This document shows, piece after piece, positions 43,802-52,732 of a stretch of DNA of 60,923 nucleotides. Positions within the stretch are counted from its first letter, which is position 1, and each line of letters opens with the position of its first letter. Below the pieces are notes generated by a model. That model searched no databases and was not told where the DNA came from. It saw nothing but the letters and a program-made list of their open reading frames with translations. Origin of the DNA: Marinobacter sp. (GTDB lineage: Bacteria > Pseudomonadota > Gammaproteobacteria > Pseudomonadales > Oleiphilaceae). The DNA lies in NCBI GenBank assembly GCA_022565395.1, contig JAIUMV010000021.1, forward strand, positions 1 through 60,923, in the 5' to 3' direction. Made by a program: the position numbers and the translations under genes.

Positions 43802-45769
43802 ATGACGGATCAGGATCAGCAGAAAATCATTCAGATCAACATCCCTGCCCTTAAGGAACGCACCGGTTCCATGATCCGGGGCGTGGGGAACTTTACCTCC
43901 ATGACCCTGAACGTGCCCCGCGCTTTCTGGCCGGTGGCCAAGCTACTAGGCAATCTGGAGCCCATTAGCCGTGAGCAGCTCAGCACCTCTCTGGATAAGC
44001 TGTTTGCCTCCCTCTATGAACATCCGCTCAATGAGCAGTCACGCTCCCTGACCCGGATGCTGCGCAAGTACAAGCTCATTCCCAATGAGGACACCACAGA
44101 AAACCTGATCCGTTTTGTGGTCGGCCAGGTGGTCACTCGCAGCCCGATTGAAGTGCCGGAAACCATCGTCAACGAGTTCTGGAGCTTCTTCCACGAGCTG
44201 CTGGCCGCGCCAGAGCTCAAGGGGCTGATTGAGCTGAATCTGGACATTGTCCGGCTGGTACTGCGGGCCTATGAGCCGCTGATCGTTGAACTGGTCAACC
44301 GCCTCAAGGACATCCGTCGCGCCAACCAGGAAGGCCTGGCAGACATGGCACGCAAAACCAGCGTGTTACGCCGTGACCTGGTGATCCTGCGCAGGCAAAT
44401 CAAGGCCATTCGTTACATTAAACCCTTCCTGCAGACCGACCCGAAGGATTTCCCGGCCCAGGCGCAGATCGTGGCGAAAATGGTACGGGAGTTTGGCCCC
44501 CTGTTTATCAAGATGGCGCAGGTGGCGGCCGCCAATGCGGACTTCCTGCCAGCAGAAATCGCCCGCGAGCTGGAAGTCTTCCAGGAAGATGTTGACCCGA
44601 TGACACCCGATGAGGTCAACGACGCCTTCCTCGACTGCTTCGGCAAGCTGCCTACCGAGATTTACTACCAGTTTGATGTCACCAAGCCGCTGAAGTCCGG
44701 CTCTATCGGCTCTGTCTACCTGACCAAGAAAGCAGTGATGGATGACGAAGGTGTTGAACGGTTGCAGCCGGTAGTCGTCAAGGTGGCACGCCATAATCTG
44801 GAACGAGAGTTCCAGATGGGCAACCTTGCCATCGAGCTGATGCTGGTGAGTAGCCAGTTCTGGGCGCCCCACTCCAAGCTGCTTCCGTTTTTACATGCCA
44901 TGTCGGACCAGGTGAAGGAGTTCACTCGCGGCTTCGAACAGGAGTTGAATTTTGAGGATGAAGCGGCCATCCAGCGCCGTTTCGCCGAGCGGGCGCGGCA
45001 AACCCGGGTCTGGCATGTGCCGGATATTTACCTGTCCACCAACCGTATTCTGGAAATGGAGTACGTGGATGATGCGGTATCCATCAAGAAAGCCATCCAG
45101 AGCCTCTATGGCCGCGAGCGACGCCAGTTCCAGCGCACCCTGGGGGAGAACTTCCTGTTCACCCTGCTGGAGCACATCTTTGTCTATAACGAACTGCATG
45201 GCGATCTGCACCCCGGCAACATCATGGTCTCCCCTGATGCCGAGCTGTATCTGATTGACTGGGGCAACGCCGTGAACATGCACGGAAAATGGTCGTTTGT
45301 GCGGGATTACCTTATCAGCGTGCTGATTGCCGACACCGGGCGGCTGGCCGACATGCTGATCGAGATGAGCACCCACCCGGACCATAACCGCGGGCGCCGG
45401 GATGAGATCGTGTTGCGACTCCAGGAAACCCTGCAACGGCGGGAGGTGAGTCCGCTCACTGACGATATCATGCTGACATTGTGGCGCGAGGGCATGCCAG
45501 GCCTGCACCGCCGGCTACAGACCAGCATGCAGCTGCTGTCAAACACCTACCAGCTGGGCATTGTGATCCAGAGTGATTACCTGCACCTGTCACGCTCGTT
45601 TGTCGCCATGGCTGGCGCCTACATGAACATCTATGACGGCCTGCCAAGGTCCATCATGATTCGAGACACGCTCAAAAGCCTGCTGCTGTTTCCGGTTAAT
45701 CTGGGCAGAACACGCATCAGCCGCCGACTGGACCGCATGCGCACAGACCATCTGCCATTCCTGACCTGA
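43802..45769 (+). CDS. ABC1/AarF/UbiB-family atypical kinase
   Basis: A 655-residue protein of the ABC1/ADCK/UbiB kinase superfamily. Seen are the FGPLFIKMAQV segment (a KxGQ-type motif, here with M for G), GSIGSVY, the catalytic loop LHGDLHPGNIMV (near residue 466) and the DFG-like LIDWGN. It lacks the two C-terminal membrane helices of UbiB and has a longer N-terminus, so it is a paralogue; members support quinone or lipid metabolism, but the substrate is unknown. Transcribed alone, 241 bp from the orphan gene on the other strand. Confidence 0.85.
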   Translation: MTDQDQQKIIQINIPALKERTGSMIRGVGNFTSMTLNVPRAFWPVAKLLGNLEPISREQLSTSLDKLFASLYEHPLNEQSRSLTRMLRKYKLIPNEDTTENLIRFVVGQVVTRSPIEVPETIVNEFWSFFHELLAAPELKGLIELNLDIVRLVLRAYEPLIVELVNRLKDIRRANQEGLADMARKTSVLRRDLVILRRQIKAIRYIKPFLQTDPKDFPAQAQIVAKMVREFGPLFIKMAQVAAANADFLPAEIARELEVFQEDVDPMTPDEVNDAFLDCFGKLPTEIYYQFDVTKPLKSGSIGSVYLTKKAVMDDEGVERLQPVVVKVARHNLEREFQMGNLAIELMLVSSQFWAPHSKLLPFLHAMSDQVKEFTRGFEQELNFEDEAAIQRRFAERARQTRVWHVPDIYLSTNRILEMEYVDDAVSIKKAIQSLYGRERRQFQRTLGENFLFTLLEHIFVYNELHGDLHPGNIMVSPDAELYLIDWGNAVNMHGKWSFVRDYLISVLIADTGRLADMLIEMSTHPDHNRGRRDEIVLRLQETLQRREVSPLTDDIMLTLWREGMPGLHRRLQTSMQLLSNTYQLGIVIQSDYLHLSRSFVAMAGAYMNIYDGLPRSIMIRDTLKSLLLFPVNLGRTRISRRLDRMRTDHLPFLT

Positions 45770-45814
45770 AGTTTTCAGACCGCGCGCGGCATTAAGGACT
45801 CTCAGATTAAGAGA

Positions 45815-45862
45815 GAGGATTTGCGTCAGGCTACTGTTTCAAGCAGCCTGGCGGAAATCCTC
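45815..45862 (-). promoter_or_regulatory. Long hairpin spanning the stop codon of the ArfA-like gene
   Basis: On the minus strand, arms of 21 nt (8 bp, mismatch, 2 bp, mismatch, 9 bp with one G-T) pair around a 6-nt loop TGAAAC. The loop holds the TGA stop (45839-45841). No T-run follows, so it is not a normal terminator; its length and near-continuous pairing suit RNase III. In E. coli arfA a hairpin in the 3' part of the coding region is cut so that the message lacks a stop. Confidence 0.6.
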
Positions 45863-45994
45863 TGCTTTCATTGACTTGGCACGCTTGCGGGAGTAACGGG
45901 TTTTATCCTGCACTATCCGCATCTGGTACTTGGGTGATCTGAGATCACGATGCACCGCGCTCTCGGCGGTGGGTTGCCTTTGCTTCTTGGCCAT
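45839..45994 (-). CDS. Small basic protein, ArfA-like (tentative)
   Basis: A 51-residue, very basic protein. The middle (AVHRDLRSPKYQMRIVQDKTRYSRKRAK) lines up with the ribosome-binding core of ArfA (DPLFRQRVEKNKKGKGSY-type segment), which rescues ribosomes stalled on messages without a stop when tmRNA fails. AGGAG is 8 nt before the ATG at 45994. The 3' end lies in a 48-nt hairpin, as in arfA. The glycine-rich KGKGSY is reduced here to KTRYSRK, so a related small-protein family is an alternative. It is alone, converging with the ABC1 kinase gene. Confidence 0.5.
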   Translation of the reverse strand: MAKKQRQPTAESAVHRDLRSPKYQMRIVQDKTRYSRKRAKSMKAEDFRQAA

Positions 45995-46239
45995 ATTGGC
46001 ACTCCTTTTATAACGCCCGTGATGTAGCTGCCACGTCAAAACTGACGTGCGCAAAAGCTTACCACCCAGCCGGGGCAAAAACCCAGCCGCAAATACCCTT
46101 ACAACAGACCCGCTACGGTTTTAGCCACCCTTGATGCGCGTCAATTCACTGTAACCCATAGTCCGTAGAATGAAGGGGCATAAGCAAGGGCCGCCACCAC
46201 CCACTGGCCTATCACTTTTCAACAGATGGAGCTTTGAAA

Positions 46240-46632
46240 ATGCAAAATGACCTGCTTGACTCATTCAACGAAAAATCCCGCCAACTGTTCGAGCGCGCCA
46301 CCCGCCTGAACGAAACCTTGTTCCAGCAAGTGTCCAAGGCCACCGAAATGCAGATGGATGCCATGCGCCGCTACGCTGACATCGCCGTAGAGCAGGCCCG
46401 GAAAGTCGCCGAAGTACGCGATCTGGATAGCCTGAAAGACGTTGCACAACATCAGGCGGATACCTTGAAAGAGCTGAGCGAGCAGTTCGGCGCAGACCTG
46501 AACGCCTGGCAGAACTATTTCAACGAAACCCGCGAGCAATTCCAGCAAGCCCTGAGCGAGGCCGCACCCGCCAGCGAGGCGCCAGCGCCCGCCCCCGAGA
46601 AGGGGCCTGGCAAGGGCAAAGACCCCGCCTGA
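46240..46632 (+). CDS. Phasin family protein
   Basis: A 130-residue amphipathic helical protein (NEKSRQLFERATRLNETLFQQV, then a coiled stretch to residue 100) ending in an Ala/Pro/Lys tail of the kind that contacts other proteins. Phasins coat PHA granules. GGAG lies 9 nt before the ATG at 46240. It is followed by a strong terminator and then phaC, so it is expressed mainly from its own promoter. Phasin-2 type by appearance. Confidence 0.85.
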   Translation: MQNDLLDSFNEKSRQLFERATRLNETLFQQVSKATEMQMDAMRRYADIAVEQARKVAEVRDLDSLKDVAQHQADTLKELSEQFGADLNAWQNYFNETREQFQQALSEAAPASEAPAPAPEKGPGKGKDPA

Positions 46633-46658
46633 GTTTGGCAGTAACTGCACGACAGGAG

Positions 46659-46688
46659 GCAGGGGTTCAGAGGCCCCTGCTTTTTTTT
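46659..46688 (+). terminator. Terminator between the phasin gene and phaC
   Basis: A 7-bp GC stem (GCAGGGG, 46659-46665, with CCCCTGC, 46674-46680), an 8-nt loop and eight T's (46681-46688). It sits 26 bp after the phasin stop codon and 39 bp before phaC, so it would set the two genes at different levels by partial read-through. Confidence 0.88.
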
Positions 46689-46726
46689 GGCCAAAGATCG
46701 GCCAACGGATATGGAGCACTAACAGC

Positions 46727-48556
46727 ATGTGGGGTCTGGACACAATCAACACCTGGCGGCAAAACCTCGTAGAAGGTCTGGGCCGCAACACTCAGCAGGC
46801 AGAGAAACACTGGGAAACGGTTCTCGCAGATTTGGGCCTGGCCGATGACGCCACCCTGGCAACACTCACGGAGATGGCGGAAGCCTACCGCGCCATGCTT
46901 GAAGACGCCTGGCTGCACCCGGTCAGGCTAATTAACACCGAACTGGAGCTGGCCCGCAACTACCTGGCACTGGGTTATTACACGCTAGCCCGCAGCCTGG
47001 GTAAGGAAAAATCACCTGTTATTGACCCAGAATCGGATGATCGGCGCTTTTTAGCAGATGATTGGCGTAAATACCTGCCTTTTGACGTTTTGCAGCAAGC
47101 CTACCTGATCAATTCAAAAACCTTTCTGGACTGGGTGGAAAGCGTCGAGGGCCTGCCCAGCGCCAGCCGCGATCAGATGCTGTTTTACGCACGGCAGCTC
47201 ACCAGTGCCCTGTCGCCCTCCAATTACCTGCTGACCAACCCGGAAGCCCTGCGCATCACCTGGCAGCGGAAGGGCAGGAACCTGCTGGAGGGAGCGAAGC
47301 AGCTTTGGGAGGACGTCAAAGCCAACCCCAGCCTGTTCAATGTGGGCATGACGGATCGTAGTGCATTCGAGGTCGGCAAAAATCTGGCCACCACACCGGG
47401 CAAGGTGGTGTTTCAGAATGACATGATGCAGCTGATTCAGTACAGCCCCACCACAGCCACGGTATATCAGCGACCTCTGCTGATCGTGCCGCCCTGGATC
47501 AACAAGTTCTACATTCTCGACCTCACTGCGAAAAACTCCTTCATCCGCTGGCTGGTGGATCAGGGTATGACGGTGTTTGTCATTTCCTGGGTCAACCCGG
47601 GGCCAGATCTCAAGAACAAGGGTTTCGACGACTATCTGACCAGCGGTGTATTGGCAGCCATTGAAACGGTGCAGAAGATTACCGGCGAATCCACCATGAA
47701 CGCCATCGGCTACTGTATCGGGGGCACGCTGCTGGGGGCCACTCTGGCCTGGCTGGCCAAGAAGCAACAACAACCCATCGCCAGTGCCACCTACCTCACT
47801 ACGTTGCTGGATTTTTCCGACCCGGGCGGCATTGGCGTCTTTATCAATCCCCATACCCTGGACGGGATATGCCGGATGATGGACAAAAAAGGCGTGCTGG
47901 ATGGCCGGGCCATGGCGTTCACCTTCAACCTGTTACGGGAAAACGATCTGTTCTGGTCCTTCTGGGTGAACAACTACCTCAAAGGGGACAAGCCACAGGC
48001 TTTTGACCTGCTCTACTGGAACACGGACAGTACCAACCTGCCCGCCAGCATGCACAGCTATTACCTGCGGGAGATGTACCTGCATAACCGGCTGCGCCAA
48101 CCTGATGCCCTGACTCTCGCCGGGGAAAGCATCAACCTGGCAGAAGTGGATGTGCCCAGCTATTTTCTGTCGGCACGGCAAGACCATATTGCCAAATGGA
48201 AGGCTACCTACCAAGGCGCCCAGGCCCTTGGCGGACAGCGGCAGTTTGTGCTGTCCGGCTCTGGTCATATCGCCGGCGTCATTAATCCCCCCAGCAAGGA
48301 AAAATACGGTTTCTGGACCCATGACGGCATGCCGGAACATCCCGACAACTGGCTGGAAGCCGCCAGCCAGCACCCCGGCTCCTGGTGGCCTCACTGGCTG
48401 AACTGGATTGCTGCTTACGCTGGCGAACAAGTTGGCGCCCGGCCACCTGGCAGCGCCGAGTTACCGCCAATTGAGGATGCGCCGGGCAGTTACGTGAAAG
48501 TACGCGCGGGCGATGCTATCAAGAGGGGCAAACAACGCCTGCAACAGACAAACTGA
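46727..48556 (+). CDS. phaC: Class I poly(3-hydroxyalkanoate) synthase
   Basis: A 609-residue polymerase that joins (R)-3-hydroxyacyl-CoA to PHA at the granule surface. The lipase-like box GYCIGGTLLG has the nucleophile Cys330; Asp is in SARQDHIAKW and the His in GSGHIAGVIN. The long N-terminal domain and size point to class I (short-chain monomers), while the phasin gene immediately upstream agrees. phaA, phaB and a depolymerase are not in the window, but the FabG-like reductase and thiolases nearby could supply monomers. Confidence 0.95.
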   Translation: MWGLDTINTWRQNLVEGLGRNTQQAEKHWETVLADLGLADDATLATLTEMAEAYRAMLEDAWLHPVRLINTELELARNYLALGYYTLARSLGKEKSPVIDPESDDRRFLADDWRKYLPFDVLQQAYLINSKTFLDWVESVEGLPSASRDQMLFYARQLTSALSPSNYLLTNPEALRITWQRKGRNLLEGAKQLWEDVKANPSLFNVGMTDRSAFEVGKNLATTPGKVVFQNDMMQLIQYSPTTATVYQRPLLIVPPWINKFYILDLTAKNSFIRWLVDQGMTVFVISWVNPGPDLKNKGFDDYLTSGVLAAIETVQKITGESTMNAIGYCIGGTLLGATLAWLAKKQQQPIASATYLTTLLDFSDPGGIGVFINPHTLDGICRMMDKKGVLDGRAMAFTFNLLRENDLFWSFWVNNYLKGDKPQAFDLLYWNTDSTNLPASMHSYYLREMYLHNRLRQPDALTLAGESINLAEVDVPSYFLSARQDHIAKWKATYQGAQALGGQRQFVLSGSGHIAGVINPPSKEKYGFWTHDGMPEHPDNWLEAASQHPGSWWPHWLNWIAAYAGEQVGARPPGSAELPPIEDAPGSYVKVRAGDAIKRGKQRLQQTN

Positions 48557-48662
48557 TCCCAACGCAGGCGGCAGCCCGAAAGGCGCTGTCGCCACGTTGG
48601 CCCACTTCCTGCTTAAACACCGGTGAACCGTCAGATTTTGTCATCCACGGAGGCCGGTGAAC

Positions 48663-49307
48663 ATGTCTCTCCTCAATGCCCTCAACCGTATGAGTGCCAG
48701 CCTACAGGCTGCGGCCGACCACCGTACGCAGCGGCAGGCGGCGACAGACAAGGCGCAGAGCAAGGCGACTGACACAGCCGCAGACAACAGCAGTGGCAAT
48801 ACAGACAGCGTCACCCTCAGCGCTGAGCGGGCCAGAGTCTTTAAACCACAACTCAAGATTCAACACTACAAGTATGACATTGGGCAAGATCATGCCGTGG
48901 TAAAGGAAACCCTGCGGCATAAACTTGCCGAGTACGAGCTGAACCCGGCAACCCGCATCGGCGTGGAAAAGGACCCGGGGGGCAAAATCACCCTGAATGC
49001 CCGCATGCCAGACGCCGTCCGCGCCCGGATCGAGCAGGACCTGAACAACAATCAGCAGTTCAAGTCCGCCTTTTACCGGCTGAGTGTCAATGAACCCGCG
49101 CTGGAGTTCGTTGATAACGTCATGAAGCTGAACCATGCCTATGGCGTCAAAAACCCGTTACTGGACAGCATCACCAGCGAGAACGAGCAGTTCAACGGCC
49201 TGCAGGATCTGGTGCATCGCTACGACACCCTGCGCCGCAACGTATCTGCACAGCAGGTGGAAGCAGCGGGAGCCAGCAAGCCTTACGCCTTCAGCTATAA
49301 CGCCTGA
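48663..49307 (+). CDS. Hypothetical protein, 214 residues
   Basis: Not recognised. The first 55 residues are low-complexity and polar (QSKATDTAADNSSGNTDS), the rest looks folded and helical (VVKETLRHKLAEYELNPATR, ARIEQDLNNNQQFKSAFY), with no signal peptide or membrane segment. GGAGG lies 9 nt before the ATG at 48663; a GTG 6 bp earlier is less likely. It stands 106 bp after phaC in the same direction and converges with yciO. Confidence 0.65.
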   Translation: MSLLNALNRMSASLQAAADHRTQRQAATDKAQSKATDTAADNSSGNTDSVTLSAERARVFKPQLKIQHYKYDIGQDHAVVKETLRHKLAEYELNPATRIGVEKDPGGKITLNARMPDAVRARIEQDLNNNQQFKSAFYRLSVNEPALEFVDNVMKLNHAYGVKNPLLDSITSENEQFNGLQDLVHRYDTLRRNVSAQQVEAAGASKPYAFSYNA

Positions 49308-49333
49308 TAAGGCTCGCTGTCCCTCTCCAAAGG

Positions 49334-49954
49334 CTACTCGAAGGGCGTGGGGTCACCCTTGCCAACACGGGCCACCACTGGCACGTCATCACACATATTG
49401 ACGACGGTGGTAGGCTCAAAACCGCAGAAGCCGCCGTCAATGATCAGATCAACTTCGTGCTCCAGCGTGTCCCGGATCTCATAGGGATCGGTCATGGGCA
49501 TGTCATCCCCCGGCAGGATCAGACTGCTGCTCATGATGGGCTCACCCAGCTCACCCAGCAGGGCCTGCACAATCGCGTTGTCCGGCACCCGCAAGCCAAT
49601 GGAGCGGCGTTTCGGATGTAACAGGCGCCGCGGCACCTCGCTGGTGGCATTGAGAATGAAGGTGTAGGGGCCCGGCGTATAGCTTTTCAGCAACCGGTAC
49701 TGGGTGTTGTCCACCTTGGCATAGACCCCGACGTCAGACAGGTCCCGGCACATCAGGGTGAAATTGTGTTTGTCATCCAGCCGGCGAATACGCTTGATGC
49801 GATCTGCGGCGTTTTTGTCCCCCAGATGACAGCCGATGGCGTAGGCAGAATCCGTCGGGTAAATCACCACGCCGCCACGATTCAGGATCTCCACGGCCTG
49901 TTTGATCAGGCGTAGCTGGGGGTTTTCTGGATGCATCTGAAAAAACTGACTCAT
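49334..49954 (-). CDS. yciO: YciO family protein (Sua5/YrdC-related)
   Basis: A 206-residue protein of the YrdC/Sua5 fold, closer to E. coli YciO: GGVVIYPTDSAYAIGC near residue 27, TFILNATSEVPRRLLHPKRRSIGLRVP and SSSLILPG. True Sua5/TsaC makes threonylcarbamoyl-AMP for tRNA modification; YciO proteins have weak or uncertain activity of this kind. The ATG at 49954 overlaps the stop of bolA (ATGA) and AGGA lies 8 nt upstream, so bolA-yciO form an operon. Confidence 0.88.
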   Translation of the reverse strand: MSQFFQMHPENPQLRLIKQAVEILNRGGVVIYPTDSAYAIGCHLGDKNAADRIKRIRRLDDKHNFTLMCRDLSDVGVYAKVDNTQYRLLKSYTPGPYTFILNATSEVPRRLLHPKRRSIGLRVPDNAIVQALLGELGEPIMSSSLILPGDDMPMTDPYEIRDTLEHEVDLIIDGGFCGFEPTTVVNMCDDVPVVARVGKGDPTPFE

Positions 49955-50289
49955 GCTTGTTCCTTTTTGGAGCCACCCATACAGTTGGGGGAGGCTGGCG
50001 CTGCGCCGTCCCGTGCCACCCACTCCTCAGGTGTATACAGATGGAGCGCCAGCGCATGCACGCCAGCATTCAGCTCATCCGCCAGTAAGGCGTAAATGCG
50101 CTGATGACGTTTAACCTTGAACTGACCGGCAAAGCTGGCGGATACCAGCGTAACCTTGAAATGCGTTTCTGAGTTGGCTGGTACGCTATGACTATGGCTT
50201 TCATTGATCACCTGACAGGTGTCGCCGGGGAAGGCCTCAGCCAGTTTAGCCTCGATCTGCTTGTGCAGCGGACCATGATAATCAGACAT
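49951..50289 (-). CDS. bolA: BolA family protein
   Basis: A 112-residue protein with the BolA fold: INESHSHSVPANSETHFKVTLVS, KVKRHQRIYALLADEL and VHALALHLYTPEEW, matching E. coli BolA rather than IbaG in length and in its Cys-containing C-terminus (SPNC). BolA partners monothiol glutaredoxins in Fe-S handling and affects cell shape in stationary phase. CGGAG is 8 nt before the ATG. It overlaps yciO by 4 bp and is divergent from topB (133-bp gap). Confidence 0.92.
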   Translation of the reverse strand: MSDYHGPLHKQIEAKLAEAFPGDTCQVINESHSHSVPANSETHFKVTLVSASFAGQFKVKRHQRIYALLADELNAGVHALALHLYTPEEWVARDGAAPASPNCMGGSKKEQA

Positions 50290-50422
50290 AATTGCTCCGG
50301 TAAATGTGACTGCGCAGTATGGTATTACCAGCGACTGCGTACAGTTTACTATCAATGCCCCGGCTTGACAGCCTATCCCTGATTCGCCATCGTCCCCTAC
50401 CCACACTCCTGCGATCGTTACC

Positions 50423-52597
50423 ATGCGTCTCTACATTGCCGAAAAGCCCAGCCTGGCCAAAGCCATTGCCCAAGCCCTTCCCGGTCCGCTGCAGCGTGGC
50501 CAGGGCTGGCTAAAGTGCGGCGACGACGCCCAGGGCGCCTATGTGAGCTGGTGTATCGGGCACCTGCTGGAACCTGCAGAGCCCGCCAGCTACGACCCGC
50601 GCTGGCAGCAATGGCAGCGTGTTGACCTCCCCATTTTCCCGGAACGCTGGCTATTGTCCCCCCGCGCCGGTGTCCGGCAGCAACTGGACACGCTCTGCAG
50701 TCTGATCCGGAACGCCAGCCTCATCATCCACGCCGGCGACCCGGACCGCGAGGGGCAGTTGCTGGTGGATGAAGTCATCCAGTACGCCAGGGCCAGCTGC
50801 CCGGTGCAGCGGGTACTGATCAACGACCTGACCCCCAAGGCTGTCCGCCAGGCGTTGGCGAGCCCCCGTGACAATACGGACTTCAAGCGGCTGTCCCAGT
50901 CAGCGCTGGCCCGCCAGCAGGCAGACTGGCTGTACGGCATCAACCTGACCCGCCTCTACACACTGAAATATCGGGCACAAGGCCAGGATGGCGTCTATTC
51001 CGTCGGGCGTGTACAGACCCCTGTACTGGGACTGGTGGCCCATCGCGATCAAACCATAGCCGACTTCACGCCCCGGAACTACTACCTGGTCGATGCGCTT
51101 TGCGAGCCCGCGGAGGCCGGCCTCCTTCCCTTCAGAGCCCGCTGGCAGCCGGACGAGCGATACCGCGCCTCACTGGATGAAGAGGACCGCCTGCTGGATC
51201 CCGAGGTTGCAAACACGCTGGTAGACGCCATTAAAGGACAGGCCGGCACCATTACTGAGGCACGCTTTCGGGATCGCGCAGAAAAGCCGCCACTGCCGCT
51301 GTCCCTGTCTGCGCTGCAGATCGAGGCGGGCCGCCTGTACCAGATGGCAGCCAAACAGGTGCTGGATGTTGCTCAGAGCCTGTATGAAAAGCACCAGCTG
51401 ATTACCTACCCCCGCTCGGACTGCCGCTACTTACCCGATGCCCATTATGATCAGCGGGAAGCGGTACTGAACAGCATCGCAAAGCAGGCTCCCGATCTGG
51501 CCGGGGCCACCCAAAACGCCGACCGTAACCGCCGCACCCAGGCTTGGAACGACAGCAAGGTGGATGCCCACCACGCCATCATCCCCACCGCCAACGGTCG
51601 CAGCATTCGCCTGAGCGCCCCCGAGGCCAAGGTCTATGAACTGGTGTGCCGCTACTACCTGATGCAGTTCTATGGCGACGCTATTCATCGGGAGGGCCGT
51701 TTACAGGTGGACATTAACAGCCACCTGTTCCGGGCCACCGAAACGGCTATAGCCACTTCGGGCTGGAAAGAGCTGGAAGTACGCCGACGAGAGGGCCCAC
51801 AAGGGGAGAGTCGCCCACCACTGCCCAAGCTGGCAGTTGGCGCGACTGTACACTGTGTTGACGGCACCTCAGAAGCGAAGCTGACCAAGCCCCCCACGCC
51901 CTTTACCGACGCCACGCTGCTGGCAGCGATGACCAATATCGCCCGCTTCGTCAAAGATGCGACCCTGCGCAAAACCCTGAGGGACACAGACGGCCTCGGT
52001 ACCGAGGCCACCCGGGCCAGTATCATTGAAATTCTGTTCAAGCGTGAATACCTGTTCCGGGAAGGTCGCTTTATCAAGGCCACGGAAAAGGGGCAGGCGC
52101 TGATACAGGCACTGCCCGAACACGTAGCCCAGCCCGACATGACCGCCGTGTGGGAGGCAACCCTGGAGTCCATCAGGCAGGGCGAGGATGACCCCCGAAA
52201 ATTTATCCAGAGTGTGAAGGAAACCATTCTGGGCCTGCTGGAAACACCCCAGCAACCCACACCAGCCTCCACAGCAGACGCGGTGCACTGCCCCAAGTGC
52301 CGCGCCCCCATGCGTACGCGCTCCGGACGCTATGGCGAGTTCTGGTCCTGCTCCCGATACCCGCAGTGCAATGGCACCCGAGACATGGACCCCAGCACCC
52401 ATCAGCAGGACGGCAACCATCTCAAGCCCTTCCCCTGCCCTCGCTGCTATGCTCCACTGGTAAGGCGAAACAGTAAAAAAGGCTGGTTCTGGGGCTGCAG
52501 TAATTTTCCGGGCTGCCGACATACCTGTAATGATATAAACGGACACCCCGAACCAGAGAAAAGTGCGGGTTACGGAAATCTACAGAAAAAAGGCTGA
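50423..52597 (+). CDS. topB: DNA topoisomerase III
   Basis: Type IA topoisomerase of 724 residues that passes single strands to untangle replication and recombination intermediates. The Toprim domain (MRLYIAEKPSLAKAIA, HAGDPDREGQLLVDEV) is followed by the gate domains with the active Tyr near residue 328 in QLITYPRSDCRYLP. Two C-terminal four-cysteine zinc ribbons (CPKC...CSRYPQC and CPRC...CSNFPGC) extend it beyond E. coli TopB (653 aa). It is transcribed alone; the regulatory three-gene set starts 135 bp downstream. Confidence 0.96.
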   Translation: MRLYIAEKPSLAKAIAQALPGPLQRGQGWLKCGDDAQGAYVSWCIGHLLEPAEPASYDPRWQQWQRVDLPIFPERWLLSPRAGVRQQLDTLCSLIRNASLIIHAGDPDREGQLLVDEVIQYARASCPVQRVLINDLTPKAVRQALASPRDNTDFKRLSQSALARQQADWLYGINLTRLYTLKYRAQGQDGVYSVGRVQTPVLGLVAHRDQTIADFTPRNYYLVDALCEPAEAGLLPFRARWQPDERYRASLDEEDRLLDPEVANTLVDAIKGQAGTITEARFRDRAEKPPLPLSLSALQIEAGRLYQMAAKQVLDVAQSLYEKHQLITYPRSDCRYLPDAHYDQREAVLNSIAKQAPDLAGATQNADRNRRTQAWNDSKVDAHHAIIPTANGRSIRLSAPEAKVYELVCRYYLMQFYGDAIHREGRLQVDINSHLFRATETAIATSGWKELEVRRREGPQGESRPPLPKLAVGATVHCVDGTSEAKLTKPPTPFTDATLLAAMTNIARFVKDATLRKTLRDTDGLGTEATRASIIEILFKREYLFREGRFIKATEKGQALIQALPEHVAQPDMTAVWEATLESIRQGEDDPRKFIQSVKETILGLLETPQQPTPASTADAVHCPKCRAPMRTRSGRYGEFWSCSRYPQCNGTRDMDPSTHQQDGNHLKPFPCPRCYAPLVRRNSKKGWFWGCSNFPGCRHTCNDINGHPEPEKSAGYGNLQKKG

Positions 52598-52732
52598 ACC
52601 TGACGTCAAGTTTTGGAAAAATGTGCCATTACGACATGGCGGTTTAAGGCGTCCCAGCCCTCAGTGTCATTTACAAGAGAAAGGCCGGTGACAAAGGGTC
52701 AGCCGTCTGGCGTTGCACCTAGGAGATAATAG

